From Streptomyces abikoensis (GTDB lineage Bacteria > Actinomycetota > Actinomycetes > Streptomycetales > Streptomycetaceae): a stretch of DNA of 64,000 nucleotides. Under the pieces are notes generated by a model. That model searched no databases. It saw nothing but the letters and a program-made list of their open reading frames with translations, and had not been told where the DNA came from. Positions 37,368 to 44,876 of the stretch are shown here, one piece after another (positions within the stretch are counted from its first letter, which is position 1; each line of letters starts with the position of its first letter). A program made the position numbers and the translations under genes. Where the stretch lies: NCBI RefSeq assembly GCF_014648775.1, contig NZ_BMRT01000010.1, forward strand, positions 186,001 through 250,000, read 5' to 3'.

Positions 37368-38305
37368 CGGAACCCGGTCCGCGGCCCTGGCTGGTCACGG
37401 GCGCGCGGGGCATGCTGGCGCGCGACGTCCTGGCCCGCCTGGCCGACGCGGGCGTCCCCGCCGTGGCCGCCTGCCGCCACGAACTCGACGTCACCGACCC
37501 GGAGTCGGTGCGCGCCGCCCTCGCCCGGCACCGCCCGGCCGTGGTGGTGAACTGCGCCGCCTGGACGGCCGTCGACGACGCCGAGCGGCGGGAGGCGGAG
37601 GCGTTCGCCGTGAACGCCACCGGGCCCCGGCTGCTGGCCGAGGCGTGCCGCGCGCCGGGCACCGTCCTGCTCCACGTGTCCACGGACTACGTCTTCGACG
37701 GGCGCGCCCGTGAGCCGTACCCCAAGGACGCGCCGACCGGCCCGCTCGGCGCCTACGGCCGCACCAAGCTGGCGGGCGAACGGGCCGTGCTGGAGACGCT
37801 GCCGCGCACCGGCCACGTGGTGCGCACCGCCTGGCTGTACGGGGCCGGCGGGGACAACTTCGTCCGCACCATGATCCGGCTGGCGGCCGGGCGGGAGACC
37901 GTCGACGTCGTCGACGACCAGCACGGCCAGCCCACTTGGGCGGCCGATCTCGCCGGGCTGCTGCTCCGCCTCGGCGGGGCGGCGCTGGAAGGAGCCGCGC
38001 CGGCCGGGATCCACCACGGCGGCGCCGGCGGGCACACCACCTGGTGCGGCCTGGCCCGGGAGGTCTTCCGGCTGGCGGGCGCCGATCCGGGGCGGGTGCG
38101 TCCCGTCACCGGCGCGGCCTTCGCGCGCCCGGCGCCCCGGCCCGCCTGGAGCGTCCTCGGCCACGATCCCCGGCGGACAGCGGGCCTTGCGCCGCTCCGC
38201 CACTGGCGCGACGCGCTGGCCGAGGCGTTCCCGGAACTGGCGAAGGCGGCCGCCGGCGTCACACGTGAGGGAGTCGGTGGTGCCCCGTGCGGCCGCTGTC
38301 CATAG
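37364..38305 (+). CDS. rmlD: dTDP-4-dehydrorhamnose reductase
   Basis: A 313-residue SDR reductase: WLVTGARGMLARDVL, VVNCAAWTAVDDAE, HVSTDYVFDG and the Tyr-x-x-x-Lys as GAYGRTKLAGE, then DQHGQPTWAADLA. It reduces dTDP-4-keto-L-rhamnose to dTDP-L-rhamnose. In natural-product clusters this family also provides 4-ketoreductases for other L-sugars, so it could finish the amino sugar instead. With rmlA, rmlB and rmlC present, rhamnose is the default. The C-terminus overlaps the rmlC start by 19 bp. Confidence 0.92.
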   Translation: MTEPGPRPWLVTGARGMLARDVLARLADAGVPAVAACRHELDVTDPESVRAALARHRPAVVVNCAAWTAVDDAERREAEAFAVNATGPRLLAEACRAPGTVLLHVSTDYVFDGRAREPYPKDAPTGPLGAYGRTKLAGERAVLETLPRTGHVVRTAWLYGAGGDNFVRTMIRLAAGRETVDVVDDQHGQPTWAADLAGLLLRLGGAALEGAAPAGIHHGGAGGHTTWCGLAREVFRLAGADPGRVRPVTGAAFARPAPRPAWSVLGHDPRRTAGLAPLRHWRDALAEAFPELAKAAAGVTREGVGGAPCGRCP

Positions 38306-38913
38306 AAGGGGCGTGGATCCACGAGCCGGAGGTCTTCCCCGACGACCGGGGCGGCTTCCACGAGTGGTACCGCGCCGACGGCTTCCGCGCCGTCACCGGC
38401 CGGGCGCTCCCCCTCGCCCAGGCCAACCTGTCGGTGTCCCGGCGGGGCGCCCTGCGCGGCATCCACTTCGCGGACGTGCCGCCCGGCCAGGCGAAGTACG
38501 TCAAGTGCGTCCGGGGCGCCGTGCTGGACGTGGTCGTCGACGTGCGCACCGGCTCCCCGACCTTCCGCCGCTGGGAGGCCGCCCGGCTCGACGACGAGAA
38601 CCACCGCGCGGTGTACCTCTCCGAGGGCCTCGGCCACGCCTTCCTGGCCCTCACCGAGGAGGCCACCGTCGTCTACCTGTGCTCCGAGGGCTACGCGCCC
38701 GGACGCGAGCACGGCATCCACCCGATGGACCCCGACCTCGCCGTCGACTGGCCCGCCGGCATCACACCTCTGCTGTCCGAGAAGGACGCGCGGGCCCCGA
38801 GCCTCCGCGAGGTGGAGCGCCGGGGCCTGCTGCCCTCCTACGCCGCCTGCCGAGCCCTGCGCAACACCAGCCCGGCGAACACCGCCCCCGACCCCCTCAC
38901 CCCGCACCCATGA
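38287..38913 (+). CDS. rmlC: dTDP-4-keto-6-deoxyglucose 3,5-epimerase family
   Basis: A 208-residue cupin epimerase with LRGIHFADVPPGQAKYVKCVRG (catalytic His), EGLGHAFLALTEEA and VYLCSEGYAPGREHGIHPMD. Placed between rmlD and a glycosyltransferase, it most likely performs the 3,5-epimerisation for L-rhamnose. It is a paralogue of the epimerase at 12112; both share the extended C-terminus ending with a LLPSY/LPTY-type motif. GTG start; its stop overlaps the next start (ATGA). Confidence 0.87.
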   Translation: MRPLSIEGAWIHEPEVFPDDRGGFHEWYRADGFRAVTGRALPLAQANLSVSRRGALRGIHFADVPPGQAKYVKCVRGAVLDVVVDVRTGSPTFRRWEAARLDDENHRAVYLSEGLGHAFLALTEEATVVYLCSEGYAPGREHGIHPMDPDLAVDWPAGITPLLSEKDARAPSLREVERRGLLPSYAACRALRNTSPANTAPDPLTPHP

Positions 38914-40154
38914 CCTCACCGTTCCATGCCGGCCGCACCGGCCGCCCCGCCCACATCGCCATGTTCAGCGTGGGAGCCCACGGGCACGTCAACCCGAGCC
39001 TCGAGGTGATCCGCGAGCTCGTCACGCGCGGCCACCGCGTCACCTACGCCATCCCCGGGTCCTTCGCCGGGACCGTCGCCGCCACCGGCGCCGAGCCCCG
39101 GGTGTACTCGTCCACGCTGCCGCCGGGCGACGACCCGGCGGCCTGGGGCGGCGAACTCATCGACCACCTGCGGCTGTTCCTGGCCGACGCCGGCCAGGCG
39201 CTCCCCCAACTGCTCAAGGCGTACGAGGGCGACCGCCCCGACCTGGTCCTCTACGACCCGATGGCCTACGCGGCCCGGGTCCTCGCCCAGCGCTGGGGCG
39301 TGCCCGCCGTGCAGCTCTCCCCGCACGCCGTCGCCTGGGAGGGCTACGAGGAGGAGGTGGCGGCCGAGATGTCCGGGGCGCTGCCGGAGGACCCGTGCGG
39401 CGCTCCCCGCTACAGCCGCTCCCACGCCTGGCTGGCCAACAACGGGATATCGATCGGGCCCGGCCGCATCGCGCGTCGTCCCGAGCGCTGTATCGCGCTG
39501 ATCTCCGAGGTCCTCCAGCCGAACGCCCACCGGGTCGACCCGGCCGTCTACACCTTCACCGGCCCCTGCCGCCCCGAAGGCAACGAGGTCGGAGACGGGT
39601 GGGCGCGCCCGGCGGGTGCCGAGAGGGTGCTGCTGATCTCCCTGGGCACGCTCTTCACCCGGGCCCCCGAGTTCTACCGCGCCTGCGTCGCGGCCTTCGG
39701 CGGGCTGCCGGGCTGGCACGTGGTGCTGCGGACCGGCAAGGGCGTGGACCGTGCCGAGCTCGGCGAGGTGCCCGGTAACGTCGAGGTCCGCGACTGGGTG
39801 CCGCAGCAGGCGATCCTCGGACAGGCCGACGTCTTCATCACCCACGCGGGCGCGGGCAGCGCGCACGAGGGGCTCGCCCACGGGGTGCCGATGGTGGCCG
39901 TGCCGCAGGCCGCCGACCAGTTCGGCAACGCCGAGATGCTGGTGGAGCTGGGGGTCGCCCGCCGGCTGGCGAAGGAGGAGGCCACGCCGGAGGCCCTGCG
40001 CGAGGCGGTGCTGGCGCTCGCCGGGGACCCGGACGTCGCCGCGCGCGGCGCCGCGATCCGGCGGAGGATGGCGGCCGAGGGCGGCACCCGGCGGGCCGCC
40101 GATCTCGTCGAGGCCGAGCTCCCCGGCCGGCGGCCCGGCTCCCCGAGCGCCTGA
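38910..40154 (+). CDS. OleD-like (MGT family) glycosyltransferase
   Basis: A 414-residue GT1 glycosyltransferase, of a different subgroup from the four-gene array. It starts AHIAMFSVGAHGHVNPSLEVIRE, has WVPQQAILGQADVFITHAGAGS for the donor site (near residue 310) and MVAVPQAADQFGNAEMLVELG. This is the pattern of macrolide glycosyltransferases such as OleD/OleI, which use common sugar nucleotides (UDP-glucose) and often inactivate an antibiotic inside the producer. It could therefore be a self-resistance enzyme, or the rhamnosyltransferase given its place behind rmlC (both inference). It is the last gene of the cluster operon. Confidence 0.88.
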   Translation: MTSPFHAGRTGRPAHIAMFSVGAHGHVNPSLEVIRELVTRGHRVTYAIPGSFAGTVAATGAEPRVYSSTLPPGDDPAAWGGELIDHLRLFLADAGQALPQLLKAYEGDRPDLVLYDPMAYAARVLAQRWGVPAVQLSPHAVAWEGYEEEVAAEMSGALPEDPCGAPRYSRSHAWLANNGISIGPGRIARRPERCIALISEVLQPNAHRVDPAVYTFTGPCRPEGNEVGDGWARPAGAERVLLISLGTLFTRAPEFYRACVAAFGGLPGWHVVLRTGKGVDRAELGEVPGNVEVRDWVPQQAILGQADVFITHAGAGSAHEGLAHGVPMVAVPQAADQFGNAEMLVELGVARRLAKEEATPEALREAVLALAGDPDVAARGAAIRRRMAAEGGTRRAADLVEAELPGRRPGSPSA

Positions 40155-40475
40155 GAGGCCGCCCCGCCGGGGTCCCGCGCGGCGCCGACGGGGGTCTCGC
40201 GCCGCCCCGGCGGCGGTTTTGCGCTGCGCCGGCGGCGCGACGCGCCCGGGCGGGCGGTCTCAGCAGATGGAATCCGGTCATCTCGCGGTACGGACCAGAC
40301 GGGCGCCCGGCGGTGGATGCCTTGCCCCGGTTCGTCGGCCACGGCATCACGCTCCGTCAGGCGCCTGTTTCCGGACCGTGTCGGAATCCCCCGCCTTGTG
40401 ACACGAACACCCCGAACGGACGATCGGTCTGCGCTCCCGCGCGAACATTCGCGCGGGCTCTTCGAGGAGGACCGC
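40155..40475. other. Intergenic region at right cluster border
   Basis: About 320 bp without a convincing gene. The first 90 bp are extremely GC-rich with repeated CGCCGGCGGCG-type units, including GTCTCGCGCCGCC and GCGCCGGCGGCGCGACG, which can fold and may end transcription of the cluster. They share only the inner CGCCGGCG with the cluster operator. The rest is the upstream region of the encapsulin gene. The frame is open from 40317, but there is no ribosome site before 40476. Confidence 0.5.
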
Positions 40476-41858
40476 ATGAACGATCGACTCAGTCTCGCGC
40501 CCGATGCCGCACGGCAGTTGGCCACGACCACCAAGACCACCCCGCAGATGCGCGGCATCACGCCGCGCTACCTGCTGCGCGCGCTGCCCTGGGTCGACGT
40601 CGAGTCCGGCGTCTACCGCGTCAACCGCCGCCGGACGTTCATCCTCGGCGACGACCGCATCAGCTGCTACTCCGAGGGCGGCGCCCACCGCGTCGTCCCC
40701 GAGGACCTGCGCGAACTGCCCTTCCTGCGCGAGGCCGACGCGGCCCTGCTCGCCGAACTCGCGGGCTCCTTCGAGCAGACGACCTTCGAGCCCGGCCAGA
40801 TCATCGGCGCCGAGGGCGAGACGTGCGACAAACTGACCGTGATCGTCAGCGGCCGCGCCGAGAAGCGGGTCACCGGCCGCTACGGCGAGGACGCGCTGCT
40901 GGAGGTCATGGGCGACGGCCAGTTCTTCTGCCTGGACTCCTGGACCCGATGTCAGCCCTTGCCGTTCCGGGTCAAGGCGGTCACCTCCGGTGTCGCCCTG
41001 ACCGTCGGGCTCGACGCGCTCAACGCGCTGGCGGAGCGCGACGCGTCCCTGCGCGCCGCGCTCGACGCCCACATCGCGGGCGAGGGCCCCCGGCCCGGCG
41101 CCGAGGTCCCCGTCGACCTCGCCTCCGGCCACACCGGCGAGCCCGAACTGCCGGGCACGTACGTGGAGTACGAGGACACGCCCCGCGAGTACCACATGAG
41201 CCTCGCCCAGACCGTGCTGCGCGTCCACACCCGGGTCTCCGACCTCTACAACGCGCCCATGGACCAGACCCGCGTCCAGGCCGACCTCACCATCCAGGCG
41301 CTGCGCGAGCGCCAGGAGGCGATGATCCTCCACCACCCCGAGTTCGGCCTGTTCAACAATGTCGCCCCGGGCATGCGCGTCCAGCCGCGCACCGGCGCGC
41401 CGACCCCCGACGACCTCGACGAGCTGCTCTCCCGGGTGTGGAAGCAGCCGAGCTACTTCGTCGCCCACCCCAAGGCCATCGCCGCCTTCGGCCGCGAGTG
41501 CACCCGCCGGGGCGTCCCCCCGGTGATCGACACCCGCTTCGGCAGCCCGCTGATCACCTGGCGCGGCGTGCCGATGCTCCCCTCCGACAAGGTGCGCTTC
41601 CAGGGCGCCGGCGGCGCCGCGACCACCGAGATCCTGCTGATGCGGGTGGGCGAGGCCGAGCAGGGCGTCATCGGGCTGCGCCCGGCCGGGGTGCCGGACG
41701 AGGTCGAGCCGGGCCTGTCGATGCGGAACATGGGCACGGACCAGAAGGCCATCACCTCGTACCTGCTGACGGCGTACTTCAACGCCGCGGTGCTGGTGGA
41801 GGACGCGCTCGCGGTCCTCCAGAACGTCGAGGTGTCGAAGTACCATGACTATTCCTGA
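40476..41858 (+). CDS. Family 2 encapsulin shell protein with cNMP-binding-like domain (2B type)
   Basis: A 460-residue nanocompartment shell protein. Residues ~1-75 form the N-terminal arm and shell start (TTPQMRGITPRYLLRALPWVDVESGVYRVNRR). Residues ~80-200 are a cyclic-nucleotide-binding-like insert (FEPGQIIGAEGETCDKLTVIVSGRAEKRV). From ~205 the HK97-type shell fold continues (YEDTPREYHMSLAQTVLRVHTRVSDLYN ... SSYLL-type end NMGTDQKAITSYLLT). The insert lacks a clear phosphate-binding cassette (it reads GDGQFFCLDSW), so nucleotide binding is doubtful. ATG follows GAGGAG ideally. Assembles into an icosahedral protein cage around the desulfurase encoded by the overlapping next gene. Confidence 0.9.
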   Translation: MNDRLSLAPDAARQLATTTKTTPQMRGITPRYLLRALPWVDVESGVYRVNRRRTFILGDDRISCYSEGGAHRVVPEDLRELPFLREADAALLAELAGSFEQTTFEPGQIIGAEGETCDKLTVIVSGRAEKRVTGRYGEDALLEVMGDGQFFCLDSWTRCQPLPFRVKAVTSGVALTVGLDALNALAERDASLRAALDAHIAGEGPRPGAEVPVDLASGHTGEPELPGTYVEYEDTPREYHMSLAQTVLRVHTRVSDLYNAPMDQTRVQADLTIQALRERQEAMILHHPEFGLFNNVAPGMRVQPRTGAPTPDDLDELLSRVWKQPSYFVAHPKAIAAFGRECTRRGVPPVIDTRFGSPLITWRGVPMLPSDKVRFQGAGGAATTEILLMRVGEAEQGVIGLRPAGVPDEVEPGLSMRNMGTDQKAITSYLLTAYFNAAVLVEDALAVLQNVEVSKYHDYS

Positions 41859-43221
41859 CGCCGGGACGTACGCGGGGATGCCGGCCGCCCCGTCGTGGGC
41901 CCAAGTGCCCAACGCGGCGCAGCAGTCCACGCCGCAGGCCGTGCCGCACTCCACGCCCCAGGCCGTGCCGCAGTCCACCCCGCCGCGCGGGCGCGGCTTC
42001 GACCCGATGGCGGCCCGGGCGGACGTCCCCGTGCTGCACCGCACCGTCAACGGCCGGCCGCTCGTCTGGCTGGACAACGGCGCAACCACCCAGAAGCCGC
42101 GCCAGGTCATCGAGGCGCTCACCGCCTACTACAGCGCCGCCAACTCCAACATCCACCGCGGCGCCCACACCATGGCCCGCGAGGCCACGGAGACGTACGA
42201 GGCGGGCCGGCAGGCCGTCGCGGACCTGCTGGGCGCGGCCTCCCCGGACGAGATCGTCTTCACCCGGGGCACCACCGAGGCCATCAACCTCGTGGCCCAG
42301 ACGTGGGGACGGGCGAACATCGGGCCCGGTGACGAGATCGTCGTCGCCACGCTGGAGCACCACTCCAACATCGTGCCCTGGCAGATGCTGGCCAAGGAGA
42401 AACGGGCCCGGCTCAAGCCCATCCCGCTCCTGCCCGACGGCAGCATCGACCAGGCCGCCTTCGCGGACCTGCTCTCCTTCCGCACCCAGCTCGTCGCCGT
42501 CAGCCAGGCGTCGAACGTGCTGGGCACCGTACCGCCCGTCAAGGAGATGGCCGCGCTGGCGCACCGCTACGGGGCGAAGGTGCTGGTCGACGGGGCCCAG
42601 GCGGTGGCCCACTTCCCCGTCGACGTCCAGGACCTGGACGCGGACTTCTACGTCTTCTCCGGGCACAAGCTGTTCGCCCCGACGGGCATCGGCGCGCTCT
42701 ACGGCAAACCGGAGCTGCTCGCCGCCATGCCGCCCTGGCAGGGCGGCGGCAACATGATCGACCAGGTCGACTTCCCGGCCAGCACCTACGCGCCGGTGCC
42801 GCACCGCTTCGAGGCCGGCACCGGGCACATCTCCGGGGTCGCCGGCCTGCTGGCGGCGATCAACTGGCTGACCGGCTTCGACCGTGAGGCCGTCGCCGCC
42901 TACGAGACGGGGCTGCTCGCCTACGCCGAGCAGGCCATGACCCAGGTGCCGGGGATCGCCGTCCTCGGGTCGGCACCGGAGAAGATCGCGACGCTGACGT
43001 TCACCCTGGCCGGGCACGACCCGGTCGACGTCGCCCGCTCGCTCGACCAGGACGGCATCGCCGTCCGCGCGGGCCACCACTGCGCCCAGCCCTCGCTGCG
43101 CCACTACGGCGTGGAGAGCGCGGCGCGGGCGTCGCTGGCGCTCTACAACACGCGGGAGGACGTCGACCGGCTGGTCGCGTCCCTGCTGCGGCTGACGTCC
43201 GGGCCGACTTCCGGCGGCTGA
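41845..43221 (+). CDS. Encapsulated cysteine desulfurase (SufS-like, type II)
   Basis: A 458-residue PLP enzyme overlapping the encapsulin gene by 14 bp. The catalytic part starts near residue 60 (VLHRTVNGRPLVWLDNGATTQKP). The PLP lysine is in FSGHKLFAPTGIG (about 275) and the active-site Cys in RAGHHCAQP (about 413). The first ~50 residues are disordered, proline-rich and repetitive (three units like STPQAVP), which fits the N-terminal cargo-loading segments of Family 2 encapsulin cargo. It takes sulfur from L-cysteine as persulfide; encapsulated relatives are linked to sulfur storage. No serine acetyltransferase or rhodanese gene is adjacent. Followed by a terminator. Confidence 0.92.
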   Translation: MTIPDAGTYAGMPAAPSWAQVPNAAQQSTPQAVPHSTPQAVPQSTPPRGRGFDPMAARADVPVLHRTVNGRPLVWLDNGATTQKPRQVIEALTAYYSAANSNIHRGAHTMAREATETYEAGRQAVADLLGAASPDEIVFTRGTTEAINLVAQTWGRANIGPGDEIVVATLEHHSNIVPWQMLAKEKRARLKPIPLLPDGSIDQAAFADLLSFRTQLVAVSQASNVLGTVPPVKEMAALAHRYGAKVLVDGAQAVAHFPVDVQDLDADFYVFSGHKLFAPTGIGALYGKPELLAAMPPWQGGGNMIDQVDFPASTYAPVPHRFEAGTGHISGVAGLLAAINWLTGFDREAVAAYETGLLAYAEQAMTQVPGIAVLGSAPEKIATLTFTLAGHDPVDVARSLDQDGIAVRAGHHCAQPSLRHYGVESAARASLALYNTREDVDRLVASLLRLTSGPTSGG

Positions 43222-43230
43222 CGGCTGACG

Positions 43231-43277
43231 CCCGGGCCCGTACCCCGATGCGAACAGGGGGTACGGGCCCGGGTTTT
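43231..43277. terminator. Intrinsic terminator, T-run on plus strand
   Basis: A 16-bp perfect stem CCCGGGCCCGTACCCC (43231-43246) with its complement (43258-43273), followed by TTTT. Located between the convergent desulfurase and carboxymuconolactone-decarboxylase genes. Confidence 0.8.
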
Positions 43278-43286
43278 CCCAGGGGT

Positions 43287-43772
43287 TCAGTCGAGCGCGG
43301 CCGCGAACATGCCGGGCTCGTAGGAGCCGCCCCGCTGGTGCACGGTCACGGCGAGCCGGTTGGCCGCGTTGACCAGGGCGACCATGCAGACCAGGGCGGC
43401 CGTCCCGTCGTCGTCGAAGTGCTTGCGCACCCGCTCCCAGGTCTCGTCGGACACGCCTTCGTGCGCGTCGGCGAGCCGGGTGGCCTCCTCGGCGAGCGCC
43501 AGCGCCGCCCGCTCGGCCTCGGTGAACACGGTGGACTCGCGCCACACCGCGACCAGGGCGAGCCGCACCGCGGTCTCCCCGGCGGCCGCGGCCTCCTTGA
43601 CGTGCATGTCCACGCACCAGCCGCAGCCGTTGATCTGGCTGACGCGCAGCGCCACCAGCTCCTGGACGGTCCGCGACAGCGACGACTGGTGAAGCACCAT
43701 GCCGGCGTTGGCGAACCGCTTGGCGAACTTCGTGCTGACCTCGTTCTCGAACAGGTTGAACCGGGTGTCCAT
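43287..43772 (-). CDS. Carboxymuconolactone decarboxylase/AhpD-like protein, ECF41 partner
   Basis: A 161-residue all-helical protein of the CMD/AhpD family. It has the redox CxxC motif and downstream His in INGCGWCVDMHVKEA (about residues 49-57). Small members of this family act as thiol peroxidases or are of unknown substrate. It stands divergent from an ECF41 sigma factor, the arrangement that defines ECF41 groups (their COE partners: carboxymuconolactone decarboxylase, oxidoreductase, epimerase). An ECF41-type promoter lies ~40-70 bp upstream, so it is the likely main target of that sigma factor. ATG preceded by GTGAGGACGA. Confidence 0.9.
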   Translation of the reverse strand: MDTRFNLFENEVSTKFAKRFANAGMVLHQSSLSRTVQELVALRVSQINGCGWCVDMHVKEAAAAGETAVRLALVAVWRESTVFTEAERAALALAEEATRLADAHEGVSDETWERVRKHFDDDGTAALVCMVALVNAANRLAVTVHQRGGSYEPGMFAAALD

Positions 43773-43813
43773 GGCTTCGTCCTCACTCGTGGTGTGGCTT
43801 TTGACGAACACCA

Positions 43814-43840
43814 GATGCCGGCGCCCCGCTCCCTGTGACA
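43814..43840 (-). promoter_or_regulatory. ECF41-type promoter for the CMD gene
   Basis: On the minus strand: TGTCACA (-35; 43834-43840), 16-bp spacer, CATC (-10; 43814-43817). The known ECF41 consensus is TGTCACA-N16-CGTC. It would start transcription ~35 bp before the CMD start codon. Confidence 0.7.
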
Positions 43841-43875
43841 GACCGGGGGACGTGACGTGCGCCACCGCTCGCGGA

Positions 43876-43902
43876 TGTCACAAAGCAGTGGTGAGCGGCG
43901 TC
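43876..43902 (+). promoter_or_regulatory. ECF41-type promoter for the sigma gene
   Basis: TGTCACA (43876-43882), exactly 16 bp, CGTC (43899-43902): a full match to the ECF41 consensus, implying autoregulation. The start point would fall around 43908-43911, at or next to the GTG start codon, so the mRNA may be leaderless. Confidence 0.78.
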
Positions 43903-43910
43903 TTGTGCGC

Positions 43911-44804
43911 GTGGACATAGAGAACCCGGACCCCGCCACCGAGGCGTTCGTCGCCCATCGCAACCTGCTGTTCACCGTCGCCTACGAGATGCTCGGCTCG
44001 GCCGCCGACGCGGAGGACGTCCTCCAGGAGACCTGGCTGCGCTGGTCGGGCGTCGACCTCGGCGCGGTACGGGACCGGCGCGCCTACCTGGTGCGGATCA
44101 CCACCCGCCAGGCGCTGGGCCGGCTGCGCGCGCTCGGCCGCCGCAAGGAGTCCTACGTCGGCACCTGGCTGCCCGAGCCGCTGCTCACCGCCCCGGACGT
44201 GGCCGAGGACGTCGAGCTGGCCGACAGCGTCTCCACGGCGATGCTGCTGGTCCTGGAGACGCTCGCGCCGACCGAGCGGGCGGTGTTCGTGCTGCGCGAG
44301 GTGTTCGACCTCGGGTACGACGAGATCGCCGAAGCCGTCGACAAGTCCCCGGCGGCGGTCCGGCAGATCGCGCACCGGGCGCGGGCGCACGTCGCGGCGC
44401 GACGGCCGCGCGGGACCGTCTCCCCGGCCGAGACCCGGGGCGCGCTCGACGCGTTCCAGCGGGCCGTCGAGACGGGCGACATCCAGGGCCTGCTCGACAT
44501 CCTCGCGCCCGACGTCGTCCTCCTGGGTGACGGCGGCGGAGTCAAACAGGCCGTCCTGCGGCCGATCGTGGGCGCCGACAAGGTGGGCCGCCTGCTCGTC
44601 GGCGGCCTGGGCAAGGTCGCGGCCTCGGTGTCGCTGCGGCCGGCCCGGGTCAACGGCCACCCGGCGCTGGTCCTCCGGCTCGACGGCGAGCTCGACACCG
44701 TCCTGACGCTGCGCGTCGAGGACGGCCTGATCACCGGGCTCTACGCCGTGCGCAACCCCGAGAAGCTGTCGCACATGGGGCGGGAGACGGCGCTGCGCCG
44801 CTGA
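43911..44804 (+). CDS. ECF41-family RNA polymerase sigma factor with SnoaL-like C-terminal domain
   Basis: A 297-residue sigma factor from GTG 43911. It has Sigma70 region 2 (FVAHRNLLFTVAYEMLGSAADAEDVLQETWLRW), region 4 (LAPTERAVFVLREVFDLGYDEIAEAVDKSPAAVRQ) and a C-terminal SnoaL-like domain that in ECF41 proteins acts as a built-in control module in place of an anti-sigma factor. The three family marks are present: WLPEP in the linker, DGGG in the C-terminal domain, and NPEKL near the end. An earlier frame start (GTG 43857) is rejected because the promoter at 43876 would lie inside the gene. Confidence 0.93.
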   Translation: MDIENPDPATEAFVAHRNLLFTVAYEMLGSAADAEDVLQETWLRWSGVDLGAVRDRRAYLVRITTRQALGRLRALGRRKESYVGTWLPEPLLTAPDVAEDVELADSVSTAMLLVLETLAPTERAVFVLREVFDLGYDEIAEAVDKSPAAVRQIAHRARAHVAARRPRGTVSPAETRGALDAFQRAVETGDIQGLLDILAPDVVLLGDGGGVKQAVLRPIVGADKVGRLLVGGLGKVAASVSLRPARVNGHPALVLRLDGELDTVLTLRVEDGLITGLYAVRNPEKLSHMGRETALRR

Positions 44805-44816
44805 GTTTATTACGCC

Positions 44817-44852
44817 CTAATTGGGATAATTAGATCGGGGATGACCCGATCT
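44817..44852. promoter_or_regulatory. Two adjacent inverted repeats before the AfsR-like gene
   Basis: CTAATT-GGGAT-AATTAG (44817-44833) is unusually AT-rich for this DNA, and is followed by AGATCGGG-GATGA-CCCGATCT (44832-44852), a perfect 8-bp inverted repeat. They lie 25-60 bp upstream of the preferred GTG start and look like an operator and a leader hairpin. An in-frame ATG (44841) sits in the loop of the second repeat. Confidence 0.5.
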
Positions 44853-44876
44853 CAGCGAGGAGGGAGCGGACCGCCC

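Noticed and set aside
40200..40245. Fourth copy of the cluster operator near the end of the glycosyltransferase gene
   Set aside because: Only the inner CGCCGGCG matches; the outer GTC/GAC arms are not conserved, so it is better explained as GC-rich hairpin sequence.
40317..40475. N-terminal extension of the encapsulin gene (53 more residues)
   Set aside because: The extension is unlike encapsulin N-termini and has no ribosome site, while ATG 40476 has an ideal GAGGAG.
43857..43910. Earlier starts (GTG 43857, ATG 43875, GTG 43905) for the ECF41 gene
   Set aside because: The consensus ECF41 promoter at 43876-43902 would lie within the gene, and the family normally begins close to the FVAHRNLLF segment.
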